Below, piece after piece: positions 7,233 through 15,956 of a stretch of DNA of 23,172 nt. The notes under the pieces are model-generated. The model was not told the origin of the DNA and ran no database searches. It saw nothing but the letters and a program-made list of their open reading frames with translations. Source of the DNA: Propionibacteriaceae bacterium (lineage in GTDB: Bacteria > Actinomycetota > Actinomycetes > Propionibacteriales > Propionibacteriaceae); contig JAGQUI010000009.1 in assembly GCA_020438595.1 (NCBI GenBank), forward strand, positions 1 to 23,172, written 5' to 3'. Position 1 is the first letter of the stretch, and each line of letters opens with the position of its first letter. The position numbers and the translations under genes are program-made.

Positions 7233-9680
7233 TCAGGCGTGGTAGCGGGAGCCCACCGCGGCGATCGGCTGCGCCACCGCGACGCCGGAGGAGTCCCGGC
7301 GCAGGTCCGCGGCCGGCAGGTCGATCGGGGTGCCGGACGCTGCCGCGGCGATCGCGGGGTCGGGACCGGCCCAGGCCAGCAGCAGCCCGTCCTCGCCCTT
7401 CAGAAGGCGCTGGCAGCGCACACCGCCGGTGGCCCGGCCCTTGCCCGGGTACTCCGCCAGCGGGGTCACCTTGACGCTGCCCGAGTCGGTGCCGGGCAGC
7501 GCGGCCGACGAGCCGGCCACCGTCACCACGGACGAGTCCGCCAGCGGCGTGGCACCGAAGAAGACCGCGCGGGCGCCGGGAGCCAGCTTGACGCCGGCCA
7601 TACCGCCGCCGGAGCGTCCCTGCGGTCGCACCGACGACGCCGGGAAGTGCAGCAGCTGGGCGTCGCTGGTGACGAACACGAACTCGACCAGGTCGTGGCT
7701 CAGTTCGACCGCGCCCACCACCTCGTCGCCGTCGTCGAGCCGGATGATCTCCCAGGCGTCCTTGCCGATGATCTCGGGGTTCACCCGCTTGACCACGCCG
7801 TTGCGGGTGCCCAGCGCCCAGCCGAACGTGCTCTCGCCGAGCGTGCCCAGCCCGAGGATGCGCTCGCCGGCCTCCAGCGGGAGCAGCTCGACGGCGGGTG
7901 AGCCGCCCTGCAGGTTCGGCGCGGCAGCGGTGACCGGCACGGACGGCACGTCGATCGCCTGCGCGCGGAGCAGCCGTCCCCGGGAGGTCAGGACGCAGAA
8001 CTCGCCGCGCGCCGTGGTCCGGACGGCCGAGCTGATCACGTCGTGCGTGGCCCGCGGTCCCGAGGTCGGCAGCGGCTCGTCGTTGTCGGTGCGGGCCAGC
8101 AGGCCGGTCGAGGACACCATCACCCAGCACGGGTCGTCGGCGATCTCGAGGCTGGCGGCGGCGGCCTTCGCCGCGGTCACCTGGTTGCCCGCGGAGGCGA
8201 GCAGGATCGTGCGCCGCGGGGTGCCGTGGGTGCGGGCGACCTCGTCCAGCTCGTGCGCGGTCACCTCCCGCAGCCGTGCGTCCGAGTCGAGGATGTCCTG
8301 CAGGTCGTTGATGGTGAGCCACAGCTTCTCGCGCTCGGACTCCAGCTCGATCGTGGAGAACTTCGTCAGCCGGCGCAGTTGCATGTCGAGGATGTAGTTG
8401 GCCTGCACCTCGGTCAGCTCGAACGCCTCCATCAGCCGGGTGCGGGCCTGGGCGGAGTCGTCGGAGGAGCGGATGATCGCGATCACGTCGTCGATGTCGA
8501 CGATCGCGATCAGCAGGCCCTCGACCAGGTGCAGGCGGTCCTTCGCCTTGCCGAGCAGGAACGCCGAGCGCCGCCGGATCACCTGCAACCGGTGCTCCAG
8601 GAACACCTCGAGCAGCCGCTTCAGCGACAGCGTCTGCGGCTGGCCCTCGACCAGCGCGACGTTGTTGATCGCGAAGGAGTCCTCCAGCTTGGTCAGCCGG
8701 TACAGCTCATCCAGCAGCGCGTCCGGGTTGATCCCGTTCTTCACCTCGATCACCAGCCGGGTGCCGTTGGCGAGGTCGGTGAGGTCCTTGATGTCGGAGA
8801 TGCCGGTCAGCTTCTTGGCCGTGACGAGGTTCTTCACCTGCTCGATGATCCGCTCGGGGCCGACCAGGTAAGGGAGTTCGGTGACCACGATGCCCTTGCG
8901 CCGCGCGTGCACCTGCTCGATCCGGGCCGACGCGCGGACGCGGAAGCTGCCGCGTCCGGTCTCGTAGGCCTCGCGGATGCCGTCCAGGCCGATGATCTTG
9001 CCGCCCTCGGGGAAGTCGGGGCCGGGCACGTAGCGCATCAGTTCCTCGACGTCCGCGTCCGGGTGCCACAACAGGTGCTTGAGCGCCTGCACGACCTCGA
9101 TCAGGTTGTGGGGCGGGATGTTCGTCGCCATACCCACCGCGATCCCGGTGCTGCCGTTGACCAGCAGGTTCGGGAACGCGGACGGCAGCACCGTCGGCTC
9201 GGACTCCTTGCCGTCGTAGTTGGGCCGGAAGTCGACGGTGTCGGACTCGATGTCGGCGGTCATCGCGACCGCGGCGGGCGCCATCCGGCACTCGGTGTAC
9301 CGCATCGCCGCGGGGCCGGAGTCGAGCGAACCGAAGTTGCCGTGGCCGTCCACCGTGGGCAGCCGCATCGCCCAGGGCTGGCCGAGCCGGACCAGCGCGT
9401 CGTAGATCGCGGAGTCGCCGTGCGGGTGGTACAGGCCCATCACCTGGCCGACGACACGGGAGCACTTCACGTGCGAGGAATCGGGACGGATCCGCATCTG
9501 GTCCATCGTGTAGAGGATGCGCCGCTGCACGGGCTTGAGGCCGTCCCTCGCGTCGGGGAGCGCGCGGGAGTAGATCACCGAGTAGGCGTACTCCAGGAAG
9601 CTGGTCTCCATCTCCTCGGACACGTCGACGTCGACGATCCGTTCGACGGGTTCCTCTTCGAGCGGTGGCTTGGCAACCAT
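7233..9680 (-). CDS. parC: type IIA topoisomerase subunit A (topoisomerase IV ParC-type)
   Basis: An 815-residue GyrA/ParC-family subunit that cleaves and rejoins DNA with a ParE/GyrB partner not in this window. The winged-helix core contains [13 protein letters not shown] near 38-50, a quinolone pocket [10 protein letters not shown] with S90 and D94 (wild-type-like, so no classical resistance change), and the catalytic tyrosine Y128 in RYTE. A C-terminal beta-pinwheel follows after about residue 500. It lacks an obvious GyrA-box and starts with the E-E-R-I-V-D-V-D-V type N-terminus I recall from actinobacterial ParC. I chose ATG 9680, with an AGGA element upstream, over GTG 9716, which overlaps the App1 stop (GTGA) and remains possible. 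The symbol is by family resemblance; gyrA proper should lie near oriC. Confidence 0.85.
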   Translation of the reverse strand: MVAKPPLEEEPVERIVDVDVSEEMETSFLEYAYSVIYSRALPDARDGLKPVQRRILYTMDQMRIRPDSSHVKCSRVVGQVMGLYHPHGDSAIYDALVRLGQPWAMRLPTVDGHGNFGSLDSGPAAMRYTECRMAPAAVAMTADIESDTVDFRPNYDGKESEPTVLPSAFPNLLVNGSTGIAVGMATNIPPHNLIEVVQALKHLLWHPDADVEELMRYVPGPDFPEGGKIIGLDGIREAYETGRGSFRVRASARIEQVHARRKGIVVTELPYLVGPERIIEQVKNLVTAKKLTGISDIKDLTDLANGTRLVIEVKNGINPDALLDELYRLTKLEDSFAINNVALVEGQPQTLSLKRLLEVFLEHRLQVIRRRSAFLLGKAKDRLHLVEGLLIAIVDIDDVIAIIRSSDDSAQARTRLMEAFELTEVQANYILDMQLRRLTKFSTIELESEREKLWLTINDLQDILDSDARLREVTAHELDEVARTHGTPRRTILLASAGNQVTAAKAAAASLEIADDPCWVMVSSTGLLARTDNDEPLPTSGPRATHDVISSAVRTTARGEFCVLTSRGRLLRAQAIDVPSVPVTAAAPNLQGGSPAVELLPLEAGERILGLGTLGESTFGWALGTRNGVVKRVNPEIIGKDAWEIIRLDDGDEVVGAVELSHDLVEFVFVTSDAQLLHFPASSVRPQGRSGGGMAGVKLAPGARAVFFGATPLADSSVVTVAGSSAALPGTDSGSVKVTPLAEYPGKGRATGGVRCQRLLKGEDGLLLAWAGPDPAIAAAASGTPIDLPAADLRRDSSGVAVAQPIAAVGSRYHA

Positions 9681-9712
9681 CTGGTCCTGGCTTCTCTTTC
9701 TCTCTTCGTTCG

Positions 9713-10747
9713 TCACAAGGGGTCGGGCAGCGTGCGCAGGCCGGCGAGCAGGCCGCGCCCGTCCGGTGCCACCACCCACGGGGTGTCGGCCACGGCGTCC
9801 TGCTCCTCGGGCAGGACGGTCGTGGTGCCGTGCGCGAGCACCTGCTCGGCCGGCGACAGCTGCCTGATCGCGATCGCCCGGACCCGGTCCGGCGCGACAT
9901 GGGCGAAGTTGGCGTAGATCATGGGGTCGTGCTGGCCGTCGTCCCCGACCAGCACCCAGGAGATCTGCGGGAAGTCCCGGGTCAGCTGGAGCAGGGTGTC
10001 GGCCTTGTGCGCCATGCCGGAGCGGAACCAGCCCGTGTTGGTCGGGCCCCAGTCGGTGAGCAGCATCGCACCGTGCGGGTAGCCGTGCTTCTTCAGGAAC
10101 CGGGACAGGAACCCGTGCGTGTTCCACGCCCCCGTCGAGATGTAGACCACCGGAGCGCCCGGGTGGTCGTCCAGCAGCGAGGCGTACATCCGGGCCATCG
10201 CCGGGACGGACTGGCGGGCCGACTCGTCGCGGATGAACGAGTTCCAGGCGGCGATCATCGGACGCGGCAGCCAGGTCGAGATGATCGTGTCGTCGATGTC
10301 GGAGACGAGGCCGAAGTCGACGTCGTCGGAGACGACGTGCACGTCGGCGTGTGCTGTCTTCGAGGTGCGGCTGCGCACCCGGACGTGCCGCCAGCCGGGC
10401 AACAGGTCGTGGTTGCGGATGCGCTCGTCGATGTAGCCGCCGCGGTCGGTGGTCGCGGTCACGACCTGTTCGCCGACCGTGATGGTCACGGGGACGCGGA
10501 CGCAGGCCGCGCTGACGAAGTTGCGGAACCCGCGCCGCTTGATCAGGTCCTCGGTGGCCTTGCCGATCCCGCCACGCGCCCGCTGCGGCACCAGCACCAC
10601 CCGGCCGAGCACCCGGATGCTCTCGCTGCTGCCGTAGCCGGTGTAGCAGATCACCTTCTCGCGCCAGCCGAGCGCACGCAGCACCCCTTCGATCCGCCGG
10701 TCGAGGAACTCCTCGATGCGGGCGGCGATGAACGGGCGGGTACTCAC
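9713..10747 (-). CDS. App1/DUF2183 phosphatidate-phosphatase-like protein
   Basis: A 344-residue protein with the DUF2183/App1 catalytic domain, a HAD-type phosphatase related to yeast App1, which hydrolyses phosphatidate. The DIDDT motif (150-154; D150 nucleophile, D152 acid/base) follows S-D-D-V-D-F-G-L-V-S. Later HAD motifs are visible as V-Y-I-S-T-G-A and G-D-D-G-Q-H-D. The N-terminal 120 residues form a beta-rich region common to bacterial homologues. No signal peptide is visible, so a cytoplasmic or membrane-associated action is expected; the bacterial substrate is unproven. The GTG start at 10747 lies 8 nt after a TAGGGT -10 box. The TGA overlaps a GTG that could initiate the ParC-like gene, so the two form an operon. 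Confidence 0.87.
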   Translation of the reverse strand: MSTRPFIAARIEEFLDRRIEGVLRALGWREKVICYTGYGSSESIRVLGRVVLVPQRARGGIGKATEDLIKRRGFRNFVSAACVRVPVTITVGEQVVTATTDRGGYIDERIRNHDLLPGWRHVRVRSRTSKTAHADVHVVSDDVDFGLVSDIDDTIISTWLPRPMIAAWNSFIRDESARQSVPAMARMYASLLDDHPGAPVVYISTGAWNTHGFLSRFLKKHGYPHGAMLLTDWGPTNTGWFRSGMAHKADTLLQLTRDFPQISWVLVGDDGQHDPMIYANFAHVAPDRVRAIAIRQLSPAEQVLAHGTTTVLPEEQDAVADTPWVVAPDGRGLLAGLRTLPDPL

Positions 10748-10755
10748 GGCACCCC

Positions 10756-10761
10756 ACCCTA
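10756..10761 (-). promoter_or_regulatory. -10 box of the App1-topoisomerase operon (leaderless geometry)
   Basis: TAGGGT on the minus strand ends 8 nt before the GTG at 10747. It would drive a leaderless transcript of the phosphatase and the ParC-like subunit. Confidence 0.45.
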
Positions 10762-10839
10762 ACGACTGCCCGGGCCGGAGCGTGGGAGCGCCGCCGCGAC
10801 GGGATCACCCCGGCGTCCGACAAGTCGGCGCGGGGGTGA

Positions 10840-10845
10840 GAGGAT
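10840..10845 (+). promoter_or_regulatory. -10-like box of the DUF5998 gene (leaderless geometry)
   Basis: GAGGAT fits ANNNT but lacks the leading T. It ends 6 nt before the ATG at 10852, the same spacing as the stronger TANNNT boxes in this window. No ribosome binding site lies between. Confidence 0.3.
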
Positions 10846-10851
10846 GGGCCA

Positions 10852-11439
10852 ATGACGCCACGTCCTGCGCTGCACCTGCCGGCGGGCCTGCGGGCCGAGA
10901 TCCATGCCTGCGGCTACTTCCCCGAACTGGTGTCGGACGCGGTGGCGCTGGCCCTGGGCCCGGAGGAACCGGTCGCCCACCTGGTGCAGCTCGAGGCGAC
11001 CTTCAACCGCGACGAGATCCAGCGCCACATGTCGGTGCTGGTGCTCACGGCGTCCCGGCTGATCGTGGCGCACACCGACGAGAACGACAATCCCGGCGAG
11101 CCGTCCCAGGCGTTGACGACCACCGAGTCGGTGCCGCTGCGGGAGGTGAACTCGGTCGCACTGAGCCAGGTCGTCTCACGTCCGGAGCACCACGGCTCGC
11201 GCCGGTCCGAGGTCGCCGAGGCGTGGCTGACGATCACCTGGGGCACGATGCGCCGGCTCGACCTGGAGCCCGCCCACTGCGGCGATCCCGAGTGCGAGGC
11301 CGACCACGGCCTGACCGGCATGCTCGCCGGTGACGACCTGACCGTGCGGATCAGCGCCACCGGGGACGGCGAGGCCAAGGTCGGCCAGCTGATCTCCTTC
11401 ACCTCGGCGCTGCAACTCGCCACCGGCACCGTCGGGTGA
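10852..11439 (+). CDS. DUF5998 family protein
   Basis: A 195-residue protein recognisable as the actinobacterial DUF5998 family by its opening (L-P-A-G-L-R-x-E-I), the FNRDEIQRHMSVLVLT block and the late D-P-x-C-E-A-D-H-G segment. The Cys/His-containing stretch around residues 141-152 could bind a metal, but this is not established. No signal peptide or membrane helix is visible and no function is known. It overlaps the following phosphatase-superfamily gene by GTGA, and this pairing is common in actinobacteria, so the two products probably act together. Confidence 0.82.
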   Translation: MTPRPALHLPAGLRAEIHACGYFPELVSDAVALALGPEEPVAHLVQLEATFNRDEIQRHMSVLVLTASRLIVAHTDENDNPGEPSQALTTTESVPLREVNSVALSQVVSRPEHHGSRRSEVAEAWLTITWGTMRRLDLEPAHCGDPECEADHGLTGMLAGDDLTVRISATGDGEAKVGQLISFTSALQLATGTVG

Positions 11440-12542
11440 ACCCGCTCCTGCCGCGGTACGGCGAATCCACGCTCGCCGACCTGCTGCCGAGCCTCGGTGC
11501 GCACCTGGGGCTGCCCGGCGCCGAGGACGTGCTGGACCTACCGGACGCGGAGCGGTACCTGCTCGTCCTGATCGACGGCCTCGGCCGCGACCTCGTCGAC
11601 GACTACGCCCGGCACGCGCCGTTCCTGGCCGGTCTGGACGGCCGCACCATCACCTCGGGAGTGCCCAGCACGACGGCCACGTCCATCACCAGCCTCGGCA
11701 CCGGCCTGGCCCCCGGGGCGCACGGGATCGCGGGCTACTCGTTCTGGTACCCCGCGGCCGGGCAGGTGCTGCAGACCCTGCGGTGGCCCGCCGACATCGA
11801 CGGCCTGGACGTGCAGCCGCAGCTGACCTGCCTCGAGCGGCTCGAGCGGGCCGGCGTCCGCACGTCGACGATCGCGCCGGCGCACTTCTCCGGCAGCGGC
11901 CTGACCGTGGCGGCGCTGCGCGGACCGGCGTTCCTGCCGGTCACCGACGAGGCCGACGGGGATCGACGCGTCGACCTCGCCGTCCAGGCGGCGACGGCGG
12001 GGGAGCGGACCCTGGGCTACTTCTACGAACGCCAGCTCGACCACGCGGGCCACGTCCGGGGGGTCGGCTCGAAGCTGTGGCTGCAGGAACTCGAGCGGGC
12101 CGACGCGCTCGTGGCGCGGGTGCGGGACGCCGTGCCCCCGGACGTCCGGCTGGTCATCACCGGCGACCACGGCATGGTGAACGTCCCGCGTTCGCAGCGG
12201 ATCGTGGCCGAGGACGAGCCGGGCCTGCTGGCCGACGTGACCGCGCTCGCCGGTGAGGGCCGGCTGCGCCAGTTGATGACCGGCAGGCCGGGGGCCGTGG
12301 CCGGCAGGTGGCGCGATCGGCTGGGCGATCGGGCCTGGGTGCGGACCAGGGACGAGGCGGTCGAGGAGGGCTGGTTCGGTGCGGTCTCGCCGCGACTGGC
12401 CGGGCGCTTCGGGGACGTCCTGGTCGCGATGGCCGACGACGGCGCCGTGATGAGCCGCGCACTGGCCAGGGAGTTCCAGCTCGTCGGCATGCACGGTTCG
12501 CTCACGCAGGCCGAGCTCGAGGTGCCGCTGCTGTTCGCCTGA
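11436..12542 (+). CDS. alkaline-phosphatase-superfamily protein (nucleotide pyrophosphatase/phosphodiesterase-like)
   Basis: A 368-residue cytoplasmic-looking member of the type I phosphodiesterase/nucleotide pyrophosphatase branch. The two-metal site is visible: D47 in LIDGLGRD, a nucleophile threonine in VPSTTATS (79/80), the QLDHAGH block supplying Asp and His ligands (about 196-202), and I-T-G-D-H-G-M supplying a further Asp-His pair (about 241-247). The missing signal peptide sets it apart from secreted alkaline phosphatases. It starts at a GTG overlapping the DUF5998 stop. The substrate is unknown; a nucleotide or phosphodiester is likely from the family. It is convergent with the aldo/keto reductase, with a gap of only 12 bp. 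Confidence 0.88.
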   Translation: MNPLLPRYGESTLADLLPSLGAHLGLPGAEDVLDLPDAERYLLVLIDGLGRDLVDDYARHAPFLAGLDGRTITSGVPSTTATSITSLGTGLAPGAHGIAGYSFWYPAAGQVLQTLRWPADIDGLDVQPQLTCLERLERAGVRTSTIAPAHFSGSGLTVAALRGPAFLPVTDEADGDRRVDLAVQAATAGERTLGYFYERQLDHAGHVRGVGSKLWLQELERADALVARVRDAVPPDVRLVITGDHGMVNVPRSQRIVAEDEPGLLADVTALAGEGRLRQLMTGRPGAVAGRWRDRLGDRAWVRTRDEAVEEGWFGAVSPRLAGRFGDVLVAMADDGAVMSRALAREFQLVGMHGSLTQAELEVPLLFA

Positions 12543-12554
12543 CCGGTCCAGGGC

Positions 12555-13547
12555 TCACCAGAGCGGGTGGATCGCCGCCCGGAGCAGGTCGTCGTACACC
12601 TCGTGGACGGCCGCGTCGAAGGCGGCCAGGTCGAAGCCGCCGTCCAGCAGGGCGCCCGCATCGGCGTTGCCCTGCGCCTGCGTCACGTTCCGGGCACCGG
12701 GGATCACCGTCGTCACACCCGGACGGGAGGCGATCCAGGCGAGCGTCGCGGCGGGCAGCGGCACCCCGTCCGGCAACGCGGACGCGAGCCGGCGGGCGGC
12801 CTCCAGGCCCGCCGCGTAGTCAACGCCGGAGAAGGTCTCGCCGCGGTCGAAGGCCTCGCCGTGCCGGTTGTAGCTGCGGTGGTCGTCGGAGGCGAAGGTC
12901 GTCTGCTCGGTGTAGCGGCCCGACAGCAGTCCCGAGGCCAGCGGGACGCGGGCGAAGATCGCCACCTGTGCCGCCTGCGCGGCCGGCAGCACCTCGTCGA
13001 GCGGCTTGAGCCGGAACGGGTTGAAGATGATCTGGATGTTGGTCACGTTCGGACGCGCGATCGCGGCGAGCGCCTGCTCGCAGGTCTCCACCGAGACGCC
13101 GTAGGCGGCGATCGCCCCGCTGTCGACCAGGTCGTCGAGAGCCGCGTAGGTGTCGTCGGCGGTGATCACCGCGGTCGGCGGGCAGTGCAACTGGACCAGG
13201 TCGAGCGTGTCGACGGCCAGGTTGCGGCGGGAGCGGTCGGTCCAGGCGCGGAAGTTGTCCGGGTTGTAGTTCTCCGCCTCCTGCGGCATCCGGCGGCCCA
13301 TCTTGGTTGCGACCGTGATCCCGTGGCCCGGCGCGGCCGCGAGGAACTCCCCGATGAGCGACTCGCTGCGCCCGTCGCCGTACACGTCCGCGGTGTCGAA
13401 CAGGGTGACGTCTCGCGCGGCGGCGGCGCCGAGCACCGCGAGGGCGTCCGGCTGCGACACCTGGCCCCAGTCGGCGCCGAGCTGCCAGGTGCCCAGCCCG
13501 ATGGCGGAGATCGTGCGGTTCGTCCTGCCGAGCGGCCGGGTCTGCAT
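12555..13547 (-). CDS. aldo/keto reductase
   Basis: A 330-residue NADP(H)-dependent reductase with the (beta/alpha)8 AKR fold. The complete catalytic tetrad is present: D51 and Y56 in FDTADVYGDG, K82 in ATKMG and H121 in LVQLH. The C-terminal V-T-T-V-I-P-G-A-R-N cofactor-phosphate loop is also intact. It resembles the general YajO/Tas-like group. The ATG at 13547 has a strong GGGGAGGA site 5 nt upstream and a TAGAGT -10 box further back. The physiological carbonyl substrate cannot be told from sequence. It is a monocistronic unit divergent from thymidine kinase. Confidence 0.93.
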   Translation of the reverse strand: MQTRPLGRTNRTISAIGLGTWQLGADWGQVSQPDALAVLGAAAARDVTLFDTADVYGDGRSESLIGEFLAAAPGHGITVATKMGRRMPQEAENYNPDNFRAWTDRSRRNLAVDTLDLVQLHCPPTAVITADDTYAALDDLVDSGAIAAYGVSVETCEQALAAIARPNVTNIQIIFNPFRLKPLDEVLPAAQAAQVAIFARVPLASGLLSGRYTEQTTFASDDHRSYNRHGEAFDRGETFSGVDYAAGLEAARRLASALPDGVPLPAATLAWIASRPGVTTVIPGARNVTQAQGNADAGALLDGGFDLAAFDAAVHEVYDDLLRAAIHPLW

Positions 13548-13590
13548 GGGTTCCTCCCCGCCGACGGCGCTCCCGTCGGCTCTGCTCAGG

Positions 13591-13596
13591 ACTCTA
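13591..13596 (-). promoter_or_regulatory. -10 box of the aldo/keto reductase gene
   Basis: TAGAGT on the minus strand predicts a start near 13584 and a leader of about 38 nt carrying the GGGGAGGA ribosome binding site. Confidence 0.4.
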
Positions 13597-13659
13597 CCGA
13601 GCCGTGCACCGCCCCGGACGGTTCGGCGTGAACCACCCCGGTGGGCGAGAATGACGCCC

Positions 13660-14301
13660 GTGGCGGAACTGACCTACTTCACCGGGCCGATGGACTGCGG
13701 CAAGTCGACGCTGGCACTCCAGGTCGCCTACACCGAGTCCAGCGCGGGCCGGCAGGGACGGCTGTTCACGATGCTCGACCGCGCGGGCACGTCCACGATC
13801 ACGTCCCGGATCGGCCTCGCCTCGCCGGCGCAGGAGGTGACGTCCGACCTCGACTTCTGGCGCTACGTCGTCGCCGAACTCACGGCGGGCCACCGGGTGG
13901 ACTTCCTGGTCTGCGACGAGGCGCAGTTCTACACCCGCGAGCACGTCGACCAGCTGGCCCGGATCGTCGACGAGCTCCAGATCGACGTGTTCTGCTTCGG
14001 CATCCTGACCGATTTCCGCACCGAGCTGTTCCCGGCCTCTCAGCGACTGGTGGAGCTCTGCGACCGGATGGAGCTGCTGCAGGTGCGCCCCCGCTGCTGG
14101 TGCGGGGAGCCGGCCACCCACAACGCGCGCACGGTGAACGGCGTCATGGTCACCGAGGGCAGCCAGGTCGTCGTCGGGGACACCGACTCCGCGGAGGTGG
14201 CCTACCAGGTGCTGTGCCGGCGTCACCACCGCCGTCGGGTGACGGCGCAGGTCGCTGCGGTCACGCTGAGCCCCGACCCGCTGCCGTTCGAGTCCGACTG
14301 A
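13660..14301 (+). CDS. tdk: thymidine kinase (type II)
   Basis: A 213-residue type II thymidine kinase, phosphorylating thymidine in the salvage pathway. It shows the P-loop GPMDCGKST (9-17), the D-E-A-Q-F motif with catalytic E87, and the lasso/zinc region with C146, C148, C186 and H189/H190. The first Cys pair is CxC rather than the CxxC of many homologues. GTG 13660 is chosen because it gives the conserved M-A-E-L-x-(Y/F)-F start and lies 7 nt after a GAGAAT -10-like box; ATG 13651 would add three residues. Much longer upstream frames are rejected because they overlap the aldo/keto reductase. The stop abuts the sepH stop with no spacer. dut lies 2.5 kb downstream, so two dTTP-supply genes share the neighbourhood. 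Confidence 0.92.
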   Translation: MAELTYFTGPMDCGKSTLALQVAYTESSAGRQGRLFTMLDRAGTSTITSRIGLASPAQEVTSDLDFWRYVVAELTAGHRVDFLVCDEAQFYTREHVDQLARIVDELQIDVFCFGILTDFRTELFPASQRLVELCDRMELLQVRPRCWCGEPATHNARTVNGVMVTEGSQVVVGDTDSAEVAYQVLCRRHHRRRVTAQVAAVTLSPDPLPFESD

Positions 14302-15423
14302 TCAGCGTTTGCGGGGGTTCTTCGGCGCGCCGAACATGATCTCGTCCCAGCTCGGCACGGAGGCACGCTTGCGCTTCGGCCGCGCGGGGGCCGGCTGCTC
14401 GGCCGCGGGCTCCTCCTCGACCAGGGCGGGCTGCTCGGGCTCGGCGGGCGCCGGCTCCTGCAGTTCGTCCTCGTCGGGCTCCGGCTCGACGGCACGCAGG
14501 CGCGGCGGGACGGCCGGTTCCGGCATCGGGCCGGCCTCCTCCTCGACGTCGTCGAGGTCGAGCACCTCATCGTCCGGTGCGTCATCGAGGACGGGCGACG
14601 ACGGGGCCTCCGACTGCCGGATCAGCCCGGCGTAGATCTGCACGGAGTCCTCGTCGAAGCTGGACAACATGTCGTAGAGCACGTCCAGCCCGGAGTCGGC
14701 GGACGGCACGATGTCGTAGACGCCGTCGACCTCGGCCAGTTCGCCCTCGGCGTAGGCGTCGTCGGTCTCGTCGATCTCCTCCAGCGGGAGGGTGTCGTCG
14801 GGATCCTCGGGCTCGTCCACCCGCGGCTGCACGACCCGGACGAGCGCGAGGTCGTCGTTCAGCCCGACCGTCGGCTCGGCCTCCTCCTCGCGGCGGCGCC
14901 GTCCCGGTTGCGGGCCGTGGGAGGCCGAGTGCAGGCCCAGCAGCCAGCGGGCGTCCTCGTTCTCGGCCACGGAGAACCGGCTGCCGGCGTCATAGGTGAA
15001 CAGCGCGTCCCGGTGGGCCTTGCCCGAGTCGTAGTCCACCCGGACGGCCCAGCGGCGTCCCTCGAGCTTCCAGGCGTCCCACAGCACGGTGTCGAGGGCG
15101 ACCCGGCGGGAGGCGAGCCGGTCGGTGACCACCTCGCCCAGCGTGCGGTGCGCGATGGTCTCGGAGCCGCGGCGGACGGGGTGGCCCTGCGCCTGGCCGG
15201 CGATGAACTCGCGTTCGGCGATCACGGGGGCCGCGAACGGCTCGACCCAGTCGGTGTCCATCCCGGCCGCGCGGGCGACCTCTTCCAGGCTCTGCCCGGC
15301 ACGGACGCGTGCCTGGATCTCCCGGGGGCTCAGCGCGCTGTCCATGTCGATCTCCAGGTGGGTGGCCTGCGGCGGCTGGCGCACCGGACCCCTGGCGTCG
15401 TGGACACGGTCTCGGTGAGTCAT
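14302..15423 (-). CDS. sepH: septation protein SepH with a shortened N-terminus
   Basis: A 373-residue actinobacterial cell-division protein (DUF3071 family) that in Streptomyces and mycobacteria stimulates FtsZ assembly. The helix-turn-helix core (L-S-P-R-E-I-Q-A-R-V-R-A-G-Q-S-L-E-E-V-A, residues 31-50, on to about 62) and the V-I-A-E-R-E-F-I-A segment are clear. A long acidic, proline-rich disordered region follows, and the conserved R-A-S-V-P-S-W-D-E-I-M-F-G tail closes the protein. The roughly 45-residue beta-rich segment that precedes the HTH in Streptomyces SepH is missing. A TAGGTT -10 box at 15452-15457 and a G-rich ribosome site support ATG 15423 as the true start. It is divergent from the DUF4193 gene. 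Confidence 0.9.
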   Translation of the reverse strand: MTHRDRVHDARGPVRQPPQATHLEIDMDSALSPREIQARVRAGQSLEEVARAAGMDTDWVEPFAAPVIAEREFIAGQAQGHPVRRGSETIAHRTLGEVVTDRLASRRVALDTVLWDAWKLEGRRWAVRVDYDSGKAHRDALFTYDAGSRFSVAENEDARWLLGLHSASHGPQPGRRRREEEAEPTVGLNDDLALVRVVQPRVDEPEDPDDTLPLEEIDETDDAYAEGELAEVDGVYDIVPSADSGLDVLYDMLSSFDEDSVQIYAGLIRQSEAPSSPVLDDAPDDEVLDLDDVEEEAGPMPEPAVPPRLRAVEPEPDEDELQEPAPAEPEQPALVEEEPAAEQPAPARPKRKRASVPSWDEIMFGAPKNPRKR

Positions 15424-15451
15424 CGCCCCTGCTTCGTTTGTGTCTGCAGGT

Positions 15452-15457
15452 AACCTA
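15452..15457 (-). promoter_or_regulatory. -10 box of sepH
   Basis: TAGGTT on the minus strand lies 28 nt upstream of ATG 15423. It predicts a short leader of about 20 nt containing GCAGGGG, and it leaves no room for a longer SepH N-terminus. Confidence 0.4.
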
Positions 15458-15619
15458 CCAAGCCGACCCCCCAACCGGACGTCGGCACGGCCGCAGCCCA
15501 GTCACGTCGATCTGGTGAAAGGGGAGGAACCTCTTGCGCGATGTGATATGTATTCCTCGCACGAGATGCCCCAACAGCCGCCAACGCGGGCACCGCGGAA
15601 CGGAGATGAACCGACAGAC

Positions 15620-15916
15620 ATGGCGACCGACTACGACGCCCCTCGCAAGACCGACGAAGAGAACGAAGACTCGATCGAGGAACTCAAGACCCGACGGAAC
15701 GACAAGAACTCCGGCAAGGTCGACGAGGACGAGGTCGAGGCGGCCGAGACCTTCGAACTGCCCGGCGCGGACCTGTCCCACGAGGAACTGACCGTCCGGG
15801 TGCTGCCGCGCCAGGCTGACGAGTTCACCTGCGCCTCCTGCTTCCTGGTCAAGCACCGCAGCCAGGTGGCCGAGATCCGCAACGGGCTGGCCTACTGCGT
15901 CGACTGCGCCGGCTGA
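15620..15916 (+). CDS. DUF4193 family small acidic zinc-ribbon-like protein
   Basis: A 98-residue protein beginning M-A-T-D-Y-D-A-P-R-K, the invariant start of the actinobacterial DUF4193 family. The N-terminal half is acidic and probably disordered. The C-terminal third has C71-x2-C74 and C93-x2-C96, a probable zinc site. The conserved start decides the ATG at 15620 although the nearest purine-rich site is rather far upstream. The function is unknown. Its placement near sigA-linked, dut and DUF3093 genes is conserved in mycobacteria and Streptomyces. The 196-bp region between it and sepH holds both promoters and an A/T-rich patch at 15540-15556, unusual for this genome. No -10 for this gene could be fixed. 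Confidence 0.88.
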   Translation: MATDYDAPRKTDEENEDSIEELKTRRNDKNSGKVDEDEVEAAETFELPGADLSHEELTVRVLPRQADEFTCASCFLVKHRSQVAEIRNGLAYCVDCAG

Positions 15917-15926
15917 ACGCCACGCA

Positions 15927-15946
15927 CTCGCCGGGGGAGCGGCGGG
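15927..15946. terminator. hairpin between convergent DUF4193 and DUF4235 genes
   Basis: CTCGCCG (15927-15933) and CGGCGGG (15940-15946) form a 7-bp stem with one G-U pair and a 6-nt loop. It lies in the 40-bp gap between two convergent stops. There is no T-tract, so it is only a probable bidirectional terminator. Confidence 0.4.
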
Positions 15947-15956
15947 ATCGTGACGA

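Noticed and set aside
13303..13659. Long N-terminal extension of thymidine kinase
   Set aside because: It overlaps the aldo/keto reductase on the other strand, has no family similarity, and the conserved kinase begins M-A-E-L at 13660.
15520..15560. GGAAC-type extracytoplasmic sigma promoter before DUF4193
   Set aside because: A GGAAC element is present, but the only GTA-like partner is 19 nt away and not a clear -10, so I could not support a specific sigma factor.
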